From positions 62,001 to 126,000 of the forward strand of contig DAIDHV010000006.1 in assembly GCA_027451905.1 (NCBI GenBank): DNA of 64,000 bases. The letters run 5' to 3'. This DNA comes from Armatimonadota bacterium. GTDB lineage: Bacteria > Armatimonadota > Fimbriimonadia > Fimbriimonadales > Fimbriimonadaceae. Below the pieces are notes generated by a model. It was not told the DNA's origin. It saw only the letters and a program-made list of their open reading frames with translations, and did not search any database. Positions 42,066-50,451 of the stretch are shown piece by piece; positions within the stretch are counted from its first letter, which is position 1, and every line of letters starts with the position of its first letter. The position numbers and the translations under genes were made by a program.

Positions 42066-42905
42066 CTAGGTGAGATTCTCCAACTTTTCAAGGATGCGCT
42101 CCAGCTCACTTTGAGAGTAAAAGACAATTGTAACTTTGCCGCTGCCAGACTTCCTTAGCTGAATTTGCACTGGCGAGCCGATGAGCTCCGATAAGGTTCC
42201 TTGGATATGATCCAAGTCCGTTGAGACTGGCTGGCCCGAACTCTTTGGCTTCGGCGAAGGTGATTTGGAGGCAATGGCCTCCGTTTCTCTTACCGATAAA
42301 CCCTTGTCTAGAACGATCTGGTATGCAGCAAGCTGCTGTGGCTGAGACTCTAGCATAAGCAACGCCCGCGCGTGCCCCTCCGAGATTGATCCTGATTCTA
42401 GCCCGCTCAGGATTTGGGCAGGCAGTTTAAGCAGTCTTAAATTATTAGTAACGGTGGCTCTGGCCTTTCCAACTCTTTGCGCCACCTGCTCTTGAGTCAT
42501 TTGAAACTGGTTTGCCAGCATCTGATAAGCTCGGGCCGATTCCAAGGGGCCAATGTCTTCTCTTTGCAAGTTTTCGATCAAGGCAAGTTCAAGGGATTTT
42601 TGTTCATCAACAACCAAAATGCGAATGGGTGCGGTTTGAAGCCCCGCGATTTTTGCGGCACGGAGCCTGCGCTCTCCCGCAATCAGTTCATATTTGCCAC
42701 CTTCAACTGCCCGCACCACCAGTGGATTCAAGATGCCATGAATTCGAATAGATTCAGCAAGCTCCTGAAGAGACTCTTCGCCAAAGGTAACTCGGGGCTG
42801 CCTAGGGTTTGGAACAATCGAACGGAGGGGAGCTTCGGTAGGCTCTTCCGCAAACTGCTCGCCAATAAGCTGGGATAATCCTTTGCCGAGGGGTTGGTTC
42901 CTCAC
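42066..42905 (-). CDS. parB: Chromosome partitioning protein ParB/Spo0J
   Basis: Binds parS sites and, with CTP, forms a sliding clamp. 279 residues: an N-terminal GKGLSQLIGE, IVPNPRQPRVTF, GILNPLVVR, the CTP-binding YELIAGERRLRAAK, IENLQREDIGPLESARAY and a helix-turn-helix (MTQEQVAQRVGKARATVTNNLRLL). GTG start overlaps the parA stop (GTGA). No parS match was found in the window. The usual gidA/rnpA neighbours are absent. Confidence 0.96.
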   Translation of the reverse strand: MRNQPLGKGLSQLIGEQFAEEPTEAPLRSIVPNPRQPRVTFGEESLQELAESIRIHGILNPLVVRAVEGGKYELIAGERRLRAAKIAGLQTAPIRILVVDEQKSLELALIENLQREDIGPLESARAYQMLANQFQMTQEQVAQRVGKARATVTNNLRLLKLPAQILSGLESGSISEGHARALLMLESQPQQLAAYQIVLDKGLSVRETEAIASKSPSPKPKSSGQPVSTDLDHIQGTLSELIGSPVQIQLRKSGSGKVTIVFYSQSELERILEKLENLT

Positions 42906-43681
42906 GCCAGCAGCTCCTCTATCAACCTTTCATAGGCTTCGGCACCCTTAGATTGGGGAAACAAAGTCACTGCAGAATGGCCGAAACTTGGCGCTTCACT
43001 TAACCGAATGTTGCGAGGAATAAAGGCATTTGCCATCGAATCACCAAAATAGTCTTGCAGTTCTTTACTCACTTGTTGTGAAGACCGGCTTCGAGGATCA
43101 TGCATTGTCAGCACAATTTTGACGATCTTGAGCCGAGGATTCATTCTTTTTTGGACGGATTGTACGGTCTTTAGGAGCTGGCTAAGGCCCTCCATTGCGT
43201 AGAATTCACTCTGCACTGGCACAATCAAACCTTCGCAAGCGGTGAGGATATTGATGGTTAAAATACCCAAACTTGGAGGGGAATCAAAAATGATCCATTC
43301 AAACTCTTGCTCAATTGCAGCAACCGCCTCTTTCAATAGAAACTCTTTGCCAACCGACTGACTCAAATAGCCATCCAAACCTGCGAGGTCCGAAGAGGCC
43401 GGAATGACAAAAACTCCATCTGCGGATTCTAACATGCAATCTTTTAGGGTTTGATCAAGCGGTTTTTCATCAGCTGCGTCTAGAAGCAGCTTAAGCAAGG
43501 TTGCATTGGGATTGTGCTTCGTGACTCCCAATCCGGTTGATGCATTTCCCTGGGGGTCACAGTCAATAAGCAAAACCTTGAGCCCTCGCCTAGCAAATCC
43601 AGCGGCAAGGTTTATAGCCGTGGTTGTTTTACCAACTCCTCCTTTTTGATTGACGACCCCAACAATTGGCACAGTCCTCAT
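42902..43681 (-). CDS. parA: Chromosome partitioning ATPase ParA/Soj
   Basis: Walker-type ATPase moving ParB-parS complexes over the nucleoid. 259 residues: VVNQKGGVGKTTTAINLAAG (deviant Walker A), LLIDCDPQGNASTGLG, WIIFDSPPSLGILTINIL and PVQSEFYAMEGLSQLL. Overlaps parB by 4 bases. Confidence 0.97.
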   Translation of the reverse strand: MRTVPIVGVVNQKGGVGKTTTAINLAAGFARRGLKVLLIDCDPQGNASTGLGVTKHNPNATLLKLLLDAADEKPLDQTLKDCMLESADGVFVIPASSDLAGLDGYLSQSVGKEFLLKEAVAAIEQEFEWIIFDSPPSLGILTINILTACEGLIVPVQSEFYAMEGLSQLLKTVQSVQKRMNPRLKIVKIVLTMHDPRSRSSQQVSKELQDYFGDSMANAFIPRNIRLSEAPSFGHSAVTLFPQSKGAEAYERLIEELLA

Positions 43682-43741
43682 TATGAAATGTTAGGGGCTA
43701 AAACGTTTGAAGGCGCAGAAAATGGTTGGCCCTAAAAGGGT

Positions 43742-43767
43742 CTGGCGCAACGAGATCGTTACGCCAG
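43742..43767 (-). terminator. Imperfect hairpin behind the flagellin gene
   Basis: CTGGCG-C-AACG / CGTT-A-CGCCAG with one mismatch lies 28 bases after the flagellin stop on the minus strand. No run of T follows, so this may be a Rho-type 3' structure or a stabiliser. Confidence 0.5.
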
Positions 43768-43794
43768 GGGGGTATTTAGCTTTTGGTGAAGTGC

Positions 43795-45249
43795 CTATGC
43801 GTTTTTCAGGAGAGTAAGGATTTGTTGAGGAAGCTGGTTAGCCTGAGACAATACGGTCACGCCGGATTGCTGCAAGATCTGAAGCTGAGTAAAGTTGGAA
43901 ATCTCTTGGGCCATATTTGTATCGGTGATTTGGCTCTTTGAGGCGGTCAAGTTCTCGGTGGCAGTCGCAATCTGACTAACATTGGACTGGAGGAAGTCGG
44001 ACTGGAAGGCTCCCATCTGACCACGCATGACCGCAACCTGATTAATAGCCGAGTCAATAATCTGCATGGCCTGATTGGCGCCTGCCTGAGTCGTCACATT
44101 AATTGTAGATACAGATTGGCCAGAAACCGCTCCCGTGCCGATGTTAGCGGCGAACATGGTTGGCATTGCAAAGGAGACGGCTTGGTTTGAATAAGCGCCT
44201 ATTTGAAACTGAACCTGATTGGCAACCGCGTTGCCAACCGAAGTAGCAGAAGTAAAGGCTGCATTTCCGGCTTGCGTAAGGTCAATCACGTTGCCGGAAC
44301 CGTCTTGGAGTTCTAATCCCGAAGTGCCGGGGCCCTGACCACCAGTAAACAGTGCCGTTTTAATACCCTGGTTGGTTGTCATCGAGACATTAAAAACTGC
44401 ATCGGTACCGGTGCTATTTGCAGTTGAAGCCGTGTTGAGAATGTTGCTTGGATCCACAAAATTAATGCTGAATTGAGATCCGTACTGCCCCTGGTTTAAC
44501 TGTACCGAGTAGGTTCCGCCGGAATTAACAAGGCTTGCGGTGACTCCGGTGGTGTTGCTGGCCGTATTGATTTGGTCCACAATGGATTGAACCGTGCTTG
44601 TGCCACTGGAAGTAAACGTGTAGCCGTTAATTTGAAAAGAACCCGCCGCAACCAAAGCAGAAGGAGACGCAAAAGTGTTTCCTAAGGAGATTGAAGCTTC
44701 GGACGCTGCAGAAACCTTTTGGAGAGTGATCGGCCCGCTGATCACGGAAGCGCCGCCAAAGTTTCCGCTGAGGTACATCGAAGACACATCGGTGATATTT
44801 GTTAGCCCTGCCTGCACGCCAGCAGTTCCATCCAGAAGCTTTTTGGTTCCAAACTGAGTGGTTTCGGCTATGTTATTAATGCTTTGGACGACGCTATCAA
44901 TTTGAGTTTGGTTGGCTTGGAGGGTCGAGGCGTCGACAACCGCTGTGTTCGCAGAGCTGACCGCCAAAGCGCGGAGGCTTTGAAGCAAATTTGCAACCTG
45001 AGACATGGCACCATCGGCAGTTTTCAGCATGTTGATGCCATCTTGGGTGTTTGACGATGCTTGGGCAAGACCCGATAGTTCAGCCTGAATGTTTTGAGAA
45101 CGGATTAATCCGGAGGGATCATCGGCAGCAGAATTGATCTTCAACCCTGTGCTTAAGCGGGTCATACTTGATTGCAGGCCCATGCTGGTTTGATCCAAAG
45201 AATCTAAGGCGTTGACGGCCGACAGGTTTGTATTGATACTGAAGTTCAA
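43795..45249 (-). CDS. fliC: Flagellin
   Basis: Filament subunit, exported by the flagellar type III system. 484 residues with canonical ends: N-terminal SINTNLSAVNALDSLDQTSMGLQSSMTRLSTGLKINSAADDPSG (listed as one block of helices) and C-terminal VMRGQMGAFQSDFLQSNVS and QQSGVTVLSQANQLPQQIL. The central part carries a flagellin-hook IN-like motif (GSFQINGYTF...TVQSIVDQINTAS). The start is TTG 45249, preceded by GAGGA six bases away; an upstream stop at 45259-45261 excludes a longer protein. No other flagellar gene is in the window. Confidence 0.95.
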   Translation of the reverse strand: MNFSINTNLSAVNALDSLDQTSMGLQSSMTRLSTGLKINSAADDPSGLIRSQNIQAELSGLAQASSNTQDGINMLKTADGAMSQVANLLQSLRALAVSSANTAVVDASTLQANQTQIDSVVQSINNIAETTQFGTKKLLDGTAGVQAGLTNITDVSSMYLSGNFGGASVISGPITLQKVSAASEASISLGNTFASPSALVAAGSFQINGYTFTSSGTSTVQSIVDQINTASNTTGVTASLVNSGGTYSVQLNQGQYGSQFSINFVDPSNILNTASTANSTGTDAVFNVSMTTNQGIKTALFTGGQGPGTSGLELQDGSGNVIDLTQAGNAAFTSATSVGNAVANQVQFQIGAYSNQAVSFAMPTMFAANIGTGAVSGQSVSTINVTTQAGANQAMQIIDSAINQVAVMRGQMGAFQSDFLQSNVSQIATATENLTASKSQITDTNMAQEISNFTQLQILQQSGVTVLSQANQLPQQILTLLKNA

Positions 45250-45389
45250 GGAGTGTCCTCACATTTTTTTCGCAAAAACTCGCGAAGTTACATGTTAATT
45301 TTTCGGAAGAACATGGAATAACTTCAGGTTACAATTGAAAAAACTGCCCTAAAAGGTTGGTTTTGAGATGAAATCAAGCTGAAATTGGA

Positions 45390-45707
45390 TCAACTGCTGC
45401 TTGAACTTGAGTCAGTATTGGGGGTCGGAGTTGCCGAATTTGTGGTGTCATTGCTACTAGTTGGTGGGGAAGTGGTTGTGCTTTCCGTGGTTGCAGCTGG
45501 TTTGACCTCAGTTGGAGCCGAAGATTTTGATGAGTAGTCATTGATATGAAAACCGCTGCCTTTGAACATAATCGCAGTTGGTTGAATGACCCGCTTTAGG
45601 GTTGATTTGCCACCACAATCGCAATCGGTAAGGGGAGCTTCGGTTATCCTTTGTTCGACTTCAAATTGCCTTTCGCATTTCTTGCATTCGTAAACGTAAA
45701 TTGGCAT
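45390..45707 (-). CDS. FmdB-type zinc-ribbon protein with a Ser/Thr tail
   Basis: 105 residues. The N-terminal 60 are the FmdB-like putative regulatory zinc ribbon: MPIYVYECKKCERQFEVEQRI, then DCDCGGKSTLKRVIQPTAIMFKGSGFHINDYS, with Cys8, Cys11 and a Cys pair near 29-31. The remaining 45 residues are low-complexity (Ser, Thr, Pro, Asp). Small proteins of this kind have no settled function. It lies 140 bases before the flagellin gene on the same strand. Confidence 0.8.
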   Translation of the reverse strand: MPIYVYECKKCERQFEVEQRITEAPLTDCDCGGKSTLKRVIQPTAIMFKGSGFHINDYSSKSSAPTEVKPAATTESTTTSPPTSSNDTTNSATPTPNTDSSSSSS

Positions 45708-45808
45708 TGGTTTCTAAAAGAGTACAGGAATTTCCGCGATGTTGGCAAGTCGCTCATAGCTTTTAGCAGATTCACGTCAGACTCGGTATGCTTAGATACT
45801 GAATCCTG

Positions 45809-46888
45809 ATGTCTTCACCTAAAAAAGTAAAAGTTGGCATTATTGGCAGCGGCGGCATTGCTCAGAGTTGCCACATGCCGGGCTATGCCTCCATCCCCGA
45901 TCAATGTGAAATTGTCGCCGTTTGCGACGTGAATCCTGAAGTAGCAAAAAAGGCAGCTGATGCTTTTTCAGTTCCTAATGTTTTTTCTGACTACCACCAA
46001 CTGCTTGAATTTGAAGGTCTAGACGCGGTTTCGGTTGCCACGCCAAACAAGTACCATGTCGAGCCCACTGTAGCCGCCCTGAAAGCCGGCAAGCATGTGC
46101 TGTGCGAAAAGCCTCTTGCCATGAATGGTGAAGAAGCAAAATTGATGTGCAAGGCCGCAAAAGAGAGCGGAAAGATTTTACAGGTTGCTCTTCAATCTCG
46201 GTTTGGCGGGGCTGGAATCTTCATGAAAGATTACATTTCAACAGGGGCAATGGGAGATATCTACTATGCCCGCGCTCAGGCTCTGCGCCGCCGCGGTGTA
46301 CCGCATTGGGGTGTTTTTATTGACAAAGAAAAGCAAGGAGGCGGACCGCTCATTGATATCGGGGTTCATATCCTTGATTTCACCCTGTTTTTGATGGGTT
46401 ATCCTAAGCCAGTTGTGGCGAGCGGCAAAACCTGGGATTCGCTCGGAAAAGACCCCGACATTTTTAATGGATTTGGAGAATATGATAGGTCTAAGTTTAC
46501 GGTTGAAGATTTTGCAGTAGGTCAGATCAGGTTTGAGAATGGTGCGGTTGTAACGTTGGAAAGCTCATTTATGGCTAATCTTGAAGGGGATCCATTCCAA
46601 ACTCAGCTGTTTGGGACCAAAGCAGGGGCCCTGGTAAAGCCTTGGGGCGATGATCCAATTAAGATTTACACTGAATCGCATCGCCAGTTATTCGATCTCA
46701 AGCCAGCAAACGTTCCTCATGTCAAATCGGCTCACACCGCCGAGGTACAGGCTTTTGTGGATGCAATCATTCACGGAAAGCCTTCTCCAGTCCCAGGTGA
46801 GAACGGTCTGATTCTTAACGCCATTTTTGACGCGCTGTATAAAAGCAGTGATACCGGCCATGAAGAGCCGGTGAATGTTTCATTTTAG
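45809..46888 (+). CDS. Gfo/Idh/MocA-family NAD(P)-dependent oxidoreductase
   Basis: 359 residues. N-terminal Rossmann fold with GIIGSGGIAQSCHMPGY and VAVCDVNPEVAKKAAD, then KHVLCEKPLAMNGEEAK (the EKPLA motif with catalytic Lys) and QVALQSRFGGAGIFMK; the C-terminal domain is a beta-sheet with DIGVHILDFTLFLMG. Acts on a sugar or related alcohol; substrate unknown. Cytoplasmic. The small lipoprotein gene follows 19 bases after its stop. Confidence 0.93.
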   Translation: MSSPKKVKVGIIGSGGIAQSCHMPGYASIPDQCEIVAVCDVNPEVAKKAADAFSVPNVFSDYHQLLEFEGLDAVSVATPNKYHVEPTVAALKAGKHVLCEKPLAMNGEEAKLMCKAAKESGKILQVALQSRFGGAGIFMKDYISTGAMGDIYYARAQALRRRGVPHWGVFIDKEKQGGGPLIDIGVHILDFTLFLMGYPKPVVASGKTWDSLGKDPDIFNGFGEYDRSKFTVEDFAVGQIRFENGAVVTLESSFMANLEGDPFQTQLFGTKAGALVKPWGDDPIKIYTESHRQLFDLKPANVPHVKSAHTAEVQAFVDAIIHGKPSPVPGENGLILNAIFDALYKSSDTGHEEPVNVSF

Positions 46889-46907
46889 ATCAAAGGAAAA
46901 TAGAAAT

Positions 46908-47267
46908 ATGATGCACAGGAAGTTTCAAAATCAAAGCCTTCTTATCGCCTGCTTTGCAGGTTTAGGTTTCGTGTTGGTTGCAGGTTGCGAGCCGCCCAAC
47001 TTGGCTGGAGTCAATGCTTACAAATCGGCAACGACGCCAAATTTTGAGCAGACCTACGTTATGGACCCAGGAAGTAATGGTGGCATTGCAGACGCTTCTG
47101 GTGGCACAAGGCCAGGCACCAGCTACGGAACCGGCGCTCCGGGCAAGTATGACGGAGACAAGGGGCACTACGAGCGCATGAGTGCGTTGCGTCCCCGCGG
47201 CTATGTCAACTGGAGCACAGCTAGTCCGTCAACGAACCACCCGCTTCCCAACGGAGTTGGCAACTAG
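46908..47267 (+). CDS. Small lipoprotein, Gly/Ser-rich
   Basis: 119 residues from ATG 46908 (AAAGGAAAA upstream). Lipobox LVAGC at about residues 24-28, then a low-complexity hydrophilic part with many Gly, Ser, Thr and Tyr. No family recognised. It is probably co-transcribed with the oxidoreductase and is followed by a good terminator. Confidence 0.7.
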   Translation: MMHRKFQNQSLLIACFAGLGFVLVAGCEPPNLAGVNAYKSATTPNFEQTYVMDPGSNGGIADASGGTRPGTSYGTGAPGKYDGDKGHYERMSALRPRGYVNWSTASPSTNHPLPNGVGN

Positions 47268-47290
47268 GACTCTTGTAAACAGAAAATTGA

Positions 47291-47330
47291 AGGGGCTGCC
47301 TTGCAAGAGGCAGCCCCTTTTTTTATTTTT
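47291..47330 (+). terminator. Rho-independent terminator of the lipoprotein gene
   Basis: 10-base stem AGGGGCTGCC (47291-47300) with GGCAGCCCCT (47309-47318), 8-base loop, then T7 at 47318-47324. Confidence 0.95.
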
Positions 47331-47454
47331 TAACAAGCATGCGCGTTTTCGGTTAGGACCCCGGGTCTCTGCTTTTTCATTTTAGAAGCAGAAATGGGAA
47401 GATTCTAATTTGCTTCGGGGAAATTGGGCTCCCATCCTTTCATCGCGGAGCGTT

Positions 47455-47475
47455 GAGAGGAAGGGTCGGGGATGG
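47455..47475. repeat. Left arm of a purine-rich inverted repeat flanking the IS
   Basis: GAGAGGAAGGGT (47455-47466) reads as the reverse complement of 48719-48730 (ACCCTTCCTCTC) beyond the right IS end. Both copies touch or adjoin the element, so the insertion may lie within a pre-existing dispersed hairpin. Confidence 0.5.
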
Positions 47476-47503
47476 TGCAATGCGGTGAAATTGTTGTACA
47501 CCT

Positions 47504-48337
47504 TCATGACGATTCCTTGGCCTCGAATTCTTCGGGGCTGAGGTATCCGAGTGCGGAGTGCATTCGGGACTGGTTGTAGATGGTATTCCTATAGTTGTCA
47601 ATTGCAGCATCGGCTTCAAGGAATGTCTCGTATCGGTTGCGGTCAACTTCTTCAAGTTTGAGGGTTCTAAAGAAGCTTTCGGCGATAGCGTTGTCTCTCG
47701 GTCGACCAGGTTGGGACAGGCTCACTCTTCCTCCGCAGTCTCGGATTCGGCGGACATATCCTTGGGCTGTGTAGGTGGACCCCTGATCGGAATGATGGAT
47801 CCAGCCTTGCGGGGGCTTGCGGCGATCCAGTGCCTTGTCTAGGCAGGTGCGAACAAGTTCCTCGTCGTTTCGGCGGGAAAGGTGCCAAGAGACAACCTTG
47901 CGGGAATAAGCGTCCAGAAGAGCTGCCAGGTAGATCGCCCCGCTGGCTGTTCTTACTAGGGTCGTATCTCCCACCCAAATCTGGTTGGGACCGTCGACCT
48001 TGAGCCCCTTGAACAGATTAGCGGCGCGGCGGTCACGAAGGGCGGCACGGGTAACGCCCTTGCTTTGAGGGCGGCGAGCCATCAGTCCATTTTCCTTCAT
48101 GAGCTTGCGCGTGCGGTACTCGCTGGTTTCCAATCCTTCTTTGCGCAAGGCGCGGTAGACGCGGCGGTATCCGTACCCGAGGAAGAGCATCACGATCCTT
48201 TCAATGGCAGCTATCTCGGGTATGGGTGAACTGGTTTTCATGGGTCTTCTGTAGAGCATAGAGCGGGAGATGCCGAGCAAATTCACCATTCGGTAAAGAG
48301 AAAGACCAGGAAAATCGAAGGTGAGGCTACGTATCAC
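47504..48337 (-). CDS. IS3 transposase OrfB (DDE integrase core)
   Basis: 277 residues with the HTH_21 segment near the N-terminus (GYRRVYRALRKEGLETS) and the rve core. The catalytic triad is visible: Asp in WVGDTTLV, Asp in HHSDQGSTY and Glu in NAIAESFFRTLK with Lys at +7. GTG start overlaps the OrfA stop by 4 bases, and the frame is -1 relative to OrfA, so OrfAB can be made by frameshifting. Confidence 0.95.
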   Translation of the reverse strand: MIRSLTFDFPGLSLYRMVNLLGISRSMLYRRPMKTSSPIPEIAAIERIVMLFLGYGYRRVYRALRKEGLETSEYRTRKLMKENGLMARRPQSKGVTRAALRDRRAANLFKGLKVDGPNQIWVGDTTLVRTASGAIYLAALLDAYSRKVVSWHLSRRNDEELVRTCLDKALDRRKPPQGWIHHSDQGSTYTAQGYVRRIRDCGGRVSLSQPGRPRDNAIAESFFRTLKLEEVDRNRYETFLEADAAIDNYRNTIYNQSRMHSALGYLSPEEFEAKESS

Positions 48338-48651
48338 GGCAGCTTTTTCTCCCTGAGTTCCGCCCCTTTTTTTAGGGCCGCCTTCAGAAATTCGATCTCC
48401 AGAACTTGCCTTCCTACAAGAGCCTCAAGTTCCTTCGTTCGATCCACATCCGAAAGGCGAGGACCAGTGCCGGAGTTCGGGAAGGCTTCAGAGCCAAGAA
48501 CACGGTACTGGTCCACCCAGCGATCCACCATCCCAGGAGAAAGGCCATGCTCCCGGCAAGCCTGACTCTTCCTCATACTGCCAGACTCAATAGCCGAACA
48601 TAACGACAACTTGAACTCTCTGGAATAGTTGCGACGTGACATCAAGGACAT
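48334..48651 (-). CDS. IS3 transposase OrfA (helix-turn-helix)
   Basis: 105 residues from ATG 48651, chosen because GGAGG lies 4 bases before it; the longer frame starts at TTG 48666. HTH_Tnp_1-like: REFKLSLCSAIESGSMRKSQACREHGLSPGMVDRWVDQY. A leucine-zipper-like stretch (ELEALVGRQVLEIEFLKAAL) follows. Carries a seven-A tract (48367-48373 on the plus strand as T7) where -1 frameshifting would fuse it to OrfB without meeting a stop. Confidence 0.93.
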   Translation of the reverse strand: MSLMSRRNYSREFKLSLCSAIESGSMRKSQACREHGLSPGMVDRWVDQYRVLGSEAFPNSGTGPRLSDVDRTKELEALVGRQVLEIEFLKAALKKGAELREKKLP

Positions 48652-48699
48652 TGTGCCTCCAAACAAACAATAGGTGTGTACTGAATTCGCCGCAGTTCA

Positions 48700-48834
48700 A
48701 ATTCGCTCTCCTCCCCTAACCCTTCCTCTCCAACAAGTAGGAAAGGAGAGGGATCAATTTACAATTCTTGTGCCTATCCTGGCCCAACTTTGAAATCCCC
48801 TATCCTGCCCCATCTCCGAAGCTATGGAGGGCGC
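48700..48834. other. Short intergenic stretch with a CCTCTCC/GGAGAGG hairpin
   Basis: Contains the right arm of the purine/pyrimidine-rich inverted repeat (48719-48730), with CCTCTCC at 48725-48731 and GGAGAGG at 48745-48751. No gene. Similar short hairpins are common dispersed repeats in bacteria; only this pair is seen in the window. Confidence 0.5.
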
Positions 48835-48862
48835 AAAAAAGAGCTACCTCAAAAGAGGTAGC
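48835..48862 (-). terminator. Terminator of glnA
   Basis: On the minus strand GCTACCTC (48862-48855), TTTT loop, GAGGTAGC (48850-48843), then TC and T6 (48840-48835). It lies 31 bases downstream of the glnA stop. Confidence 0.93.
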
Positions 48863-48892
48863 CCTCATAGAATTATCCTGAAGCCTAGTTAC

Positions 48893-50302
48893 TTAAGCGC
48901 CTGAGTAAAGCTCAAACTCGTAAGGATGAGGCCTCAAATCGACCGCATCGCATTCATTAAGTAGCTTGTACTCGATGTAAGTTTCGATGAGGTCCTTTGT
49001 AAACACATCTCCTTTTAGCAAGAACTCGTGATCTTCCTTAAGGGCATGCAACGTTGCACGGAGCGATCCAGGGGTAGTTTGAATTCCTTTTCGTTCGGCG
49101 GCTGGCAATTCGTAAAGGTCTTTGTCTAGCGGCTTTGGCGGCTCAATCCGATTTTGGATGCCATCAATGCCGGCCATCAAACAAGCTGAAAATGCCAAGT
49201 AGGGGTTGGCCTGAGGATCTGGAGCCCTAAACTCAATTCTCTTTGCCCTTGGAGACTTAGAGACCATGGGGATTCTAACGCAAGCCGATCGGTTGCGTTG
49301 CGAGTACATAAGGTTGATTGGCGCCTCATATCCCGGAACCAGTCTTCGATAAGAGTTTGTCGTTGGAGCGCAAAACGCAAGCAGAGCAGGAGCATGCTTT
49401 AAGATTCCACCGATGTAGAATCGAGCCAACTCGCTAAGACCAGCGTAACCAGTCTCGTCGTACATCATGTTTTGGCCGCTCTTCCAGATGGACATGTGAA
49501 TGTGCATTCCGCTTCCGTTATCTCCAAAGAGTGGCTTGGGCATGAAGGTAGCAAAGTAGCCATTCTCGTAGGCAACCTGCCTGACAATGTACTTGTACTT
49601 CATCAATTTGTCGGCCATGGTCAATAGAGTGTCAAAGCGCATGTCAATTTCACATTGACCGGCCGAAGCTACCTCGTGATGGTGCATTTCAACTTCAATT
49701 CCGGCCTCGTCCATGGTTTCAACCATCGAGCTTCTTAGATCTTGCAATTTGTCGACTGGTGGGCAAGGGAAGTAGCCTTGCTTGGTTGCAATTGTAAATC
49801 CGGCTCCGTCTTCCTTGCCTGAATTCCAGTGGGCCTCTTCTGAATCTACTGAGTAGAAGGCGCCCTTTTGAGTATTGGAAAACGCCAAGGAATCAAAGAC
49901 AAAGAATTCTGCCTCTGGGCCAAAGTAGGCGATGTCGCCCAGCCCCGTGCTCTTTAAGAAGCTTTCCGCCTTTTCGGCTACAAAGCGGGGATCTCGGCTG
50001 TACCTCTGTCGGGTAATGGGATCTTCAATGTGACAGATAATGACGGCGGTTGGATGGTCCGTAAATGGATCCATGAAGAGTGATCTTGGATCAGGCACAA
50101 GGAGCATGTCTGACTCGTTAATGGATTGAAAGCCTCGAATGCTTGATCCATCAAAGGCAAGGCCATCTTCAAAGATATCTTCCGTAAAGTGCTTGGCATT
50201 TATTGAAAAATGCTGCCAAGTTCCTAGCAAATCGGTAAACCGAATATCAACGACAAGGGCTTCGTTATCTTGAACGAATTTGACGGCTTCTTTTGGAGTC
50301 AT
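48893..50302 (-). CDS. glnA: Glutamine synthetase, type I
   Basis: Makes glutamine from glutamate and ammonia. 469 residues. Motifs: FDGSSIRGF, PEAEFFVF, NGSGMHIHMS, RLVPGYEAPINL and KPLDKDLYELPAAE, where the Tyr matches the adenylylation site of GSI-beta enzymes. So activity may be controlled by an adenylyltransferase (glnE), not found here. Upstream GAGGAA precedes the ATG. No glnB/ntrBC genes are adjacent. Confidence 0.98.
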   Translation of the reverse strand: MTPKEAVKFVQDNEALVVDIRFTDLLGTWQHFSINAKHFTEDIFEDGLAFDGSSIRGFQSINESDMLLVPDPRSLFMDPFTDHPTAVIICHIEDPITRQRYSRDPRFVAEKAESFLKSTGLGDIAYFGPEAEFFVFDSLAFSNTQKGAFYSVDSEEAHWNSGKEDGAGFTIATKQGYFPCPPVDKLQDLRSSMVETMDEAGIEVEMHHHEVASAGQCEIDMRFDTLLTMADKLMKYKYIVRQVAYENGYFATFMPKPLFGDNGSGMHIHMSIWKSGQNMMYDETGYAGLSELARFYIGGILKHAPALLAFCAPTTNSYRRLVPGYEAPINLMYSQRNRSACVRIPMVSKSPRAKRIEFRAPDPQANPYLAFSACLMAGIDGIQNRIEPPKPLDKDLYELPAAERKGIQTTPGSLRATLHALKEDHEFLLKGDVFTKDLIETYIEYKLLNECDAVDLRPHPYEFELYSGA

Positions 50303-50451
50303 GGTGTTTCGCTTTTCCTCAGGAGGAATGGCAAAAACTCAGATTTGAGTCATCGCTCATCCCAGCCCAAACCCGTCAGCGTCGTTGCAAGACGATTGAA
50401 AAAATTATCCCAAAAATTAGCAATTTCTGCCAGCCTTGGTTCAGAAATCGG

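Larger units (their letters stand above)
47476..48699 (-). mobile_element. IS3-family insertion sequence
   Basis: 1,224 bases bounded by 28-base imperfect inverted repeats (47476-47503 and 48672-48699; 19 of 28 bases match), both ending TG...CA as in IS3. It contains the two overlapping transposase reading frames. A direct target duplication is not evident (left flank GATGG, right flank AATTC). Only one copy is seen here. The left end was placed by the repeat and is good to a few bases. Confidence 0.85.

Noticed and set aside
42477-42878. Plus-strand frame over parB
   Set aside because: Antisense to a complete ParB with conserved CTP-binding motif.
43681-43794. Possible parS or origin near parAB
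   Set aside because: No TGTTTCACGTGAAACA-like 16-mer was seen here or in the intergenic stretches read; DnaA boxes were not evident either.
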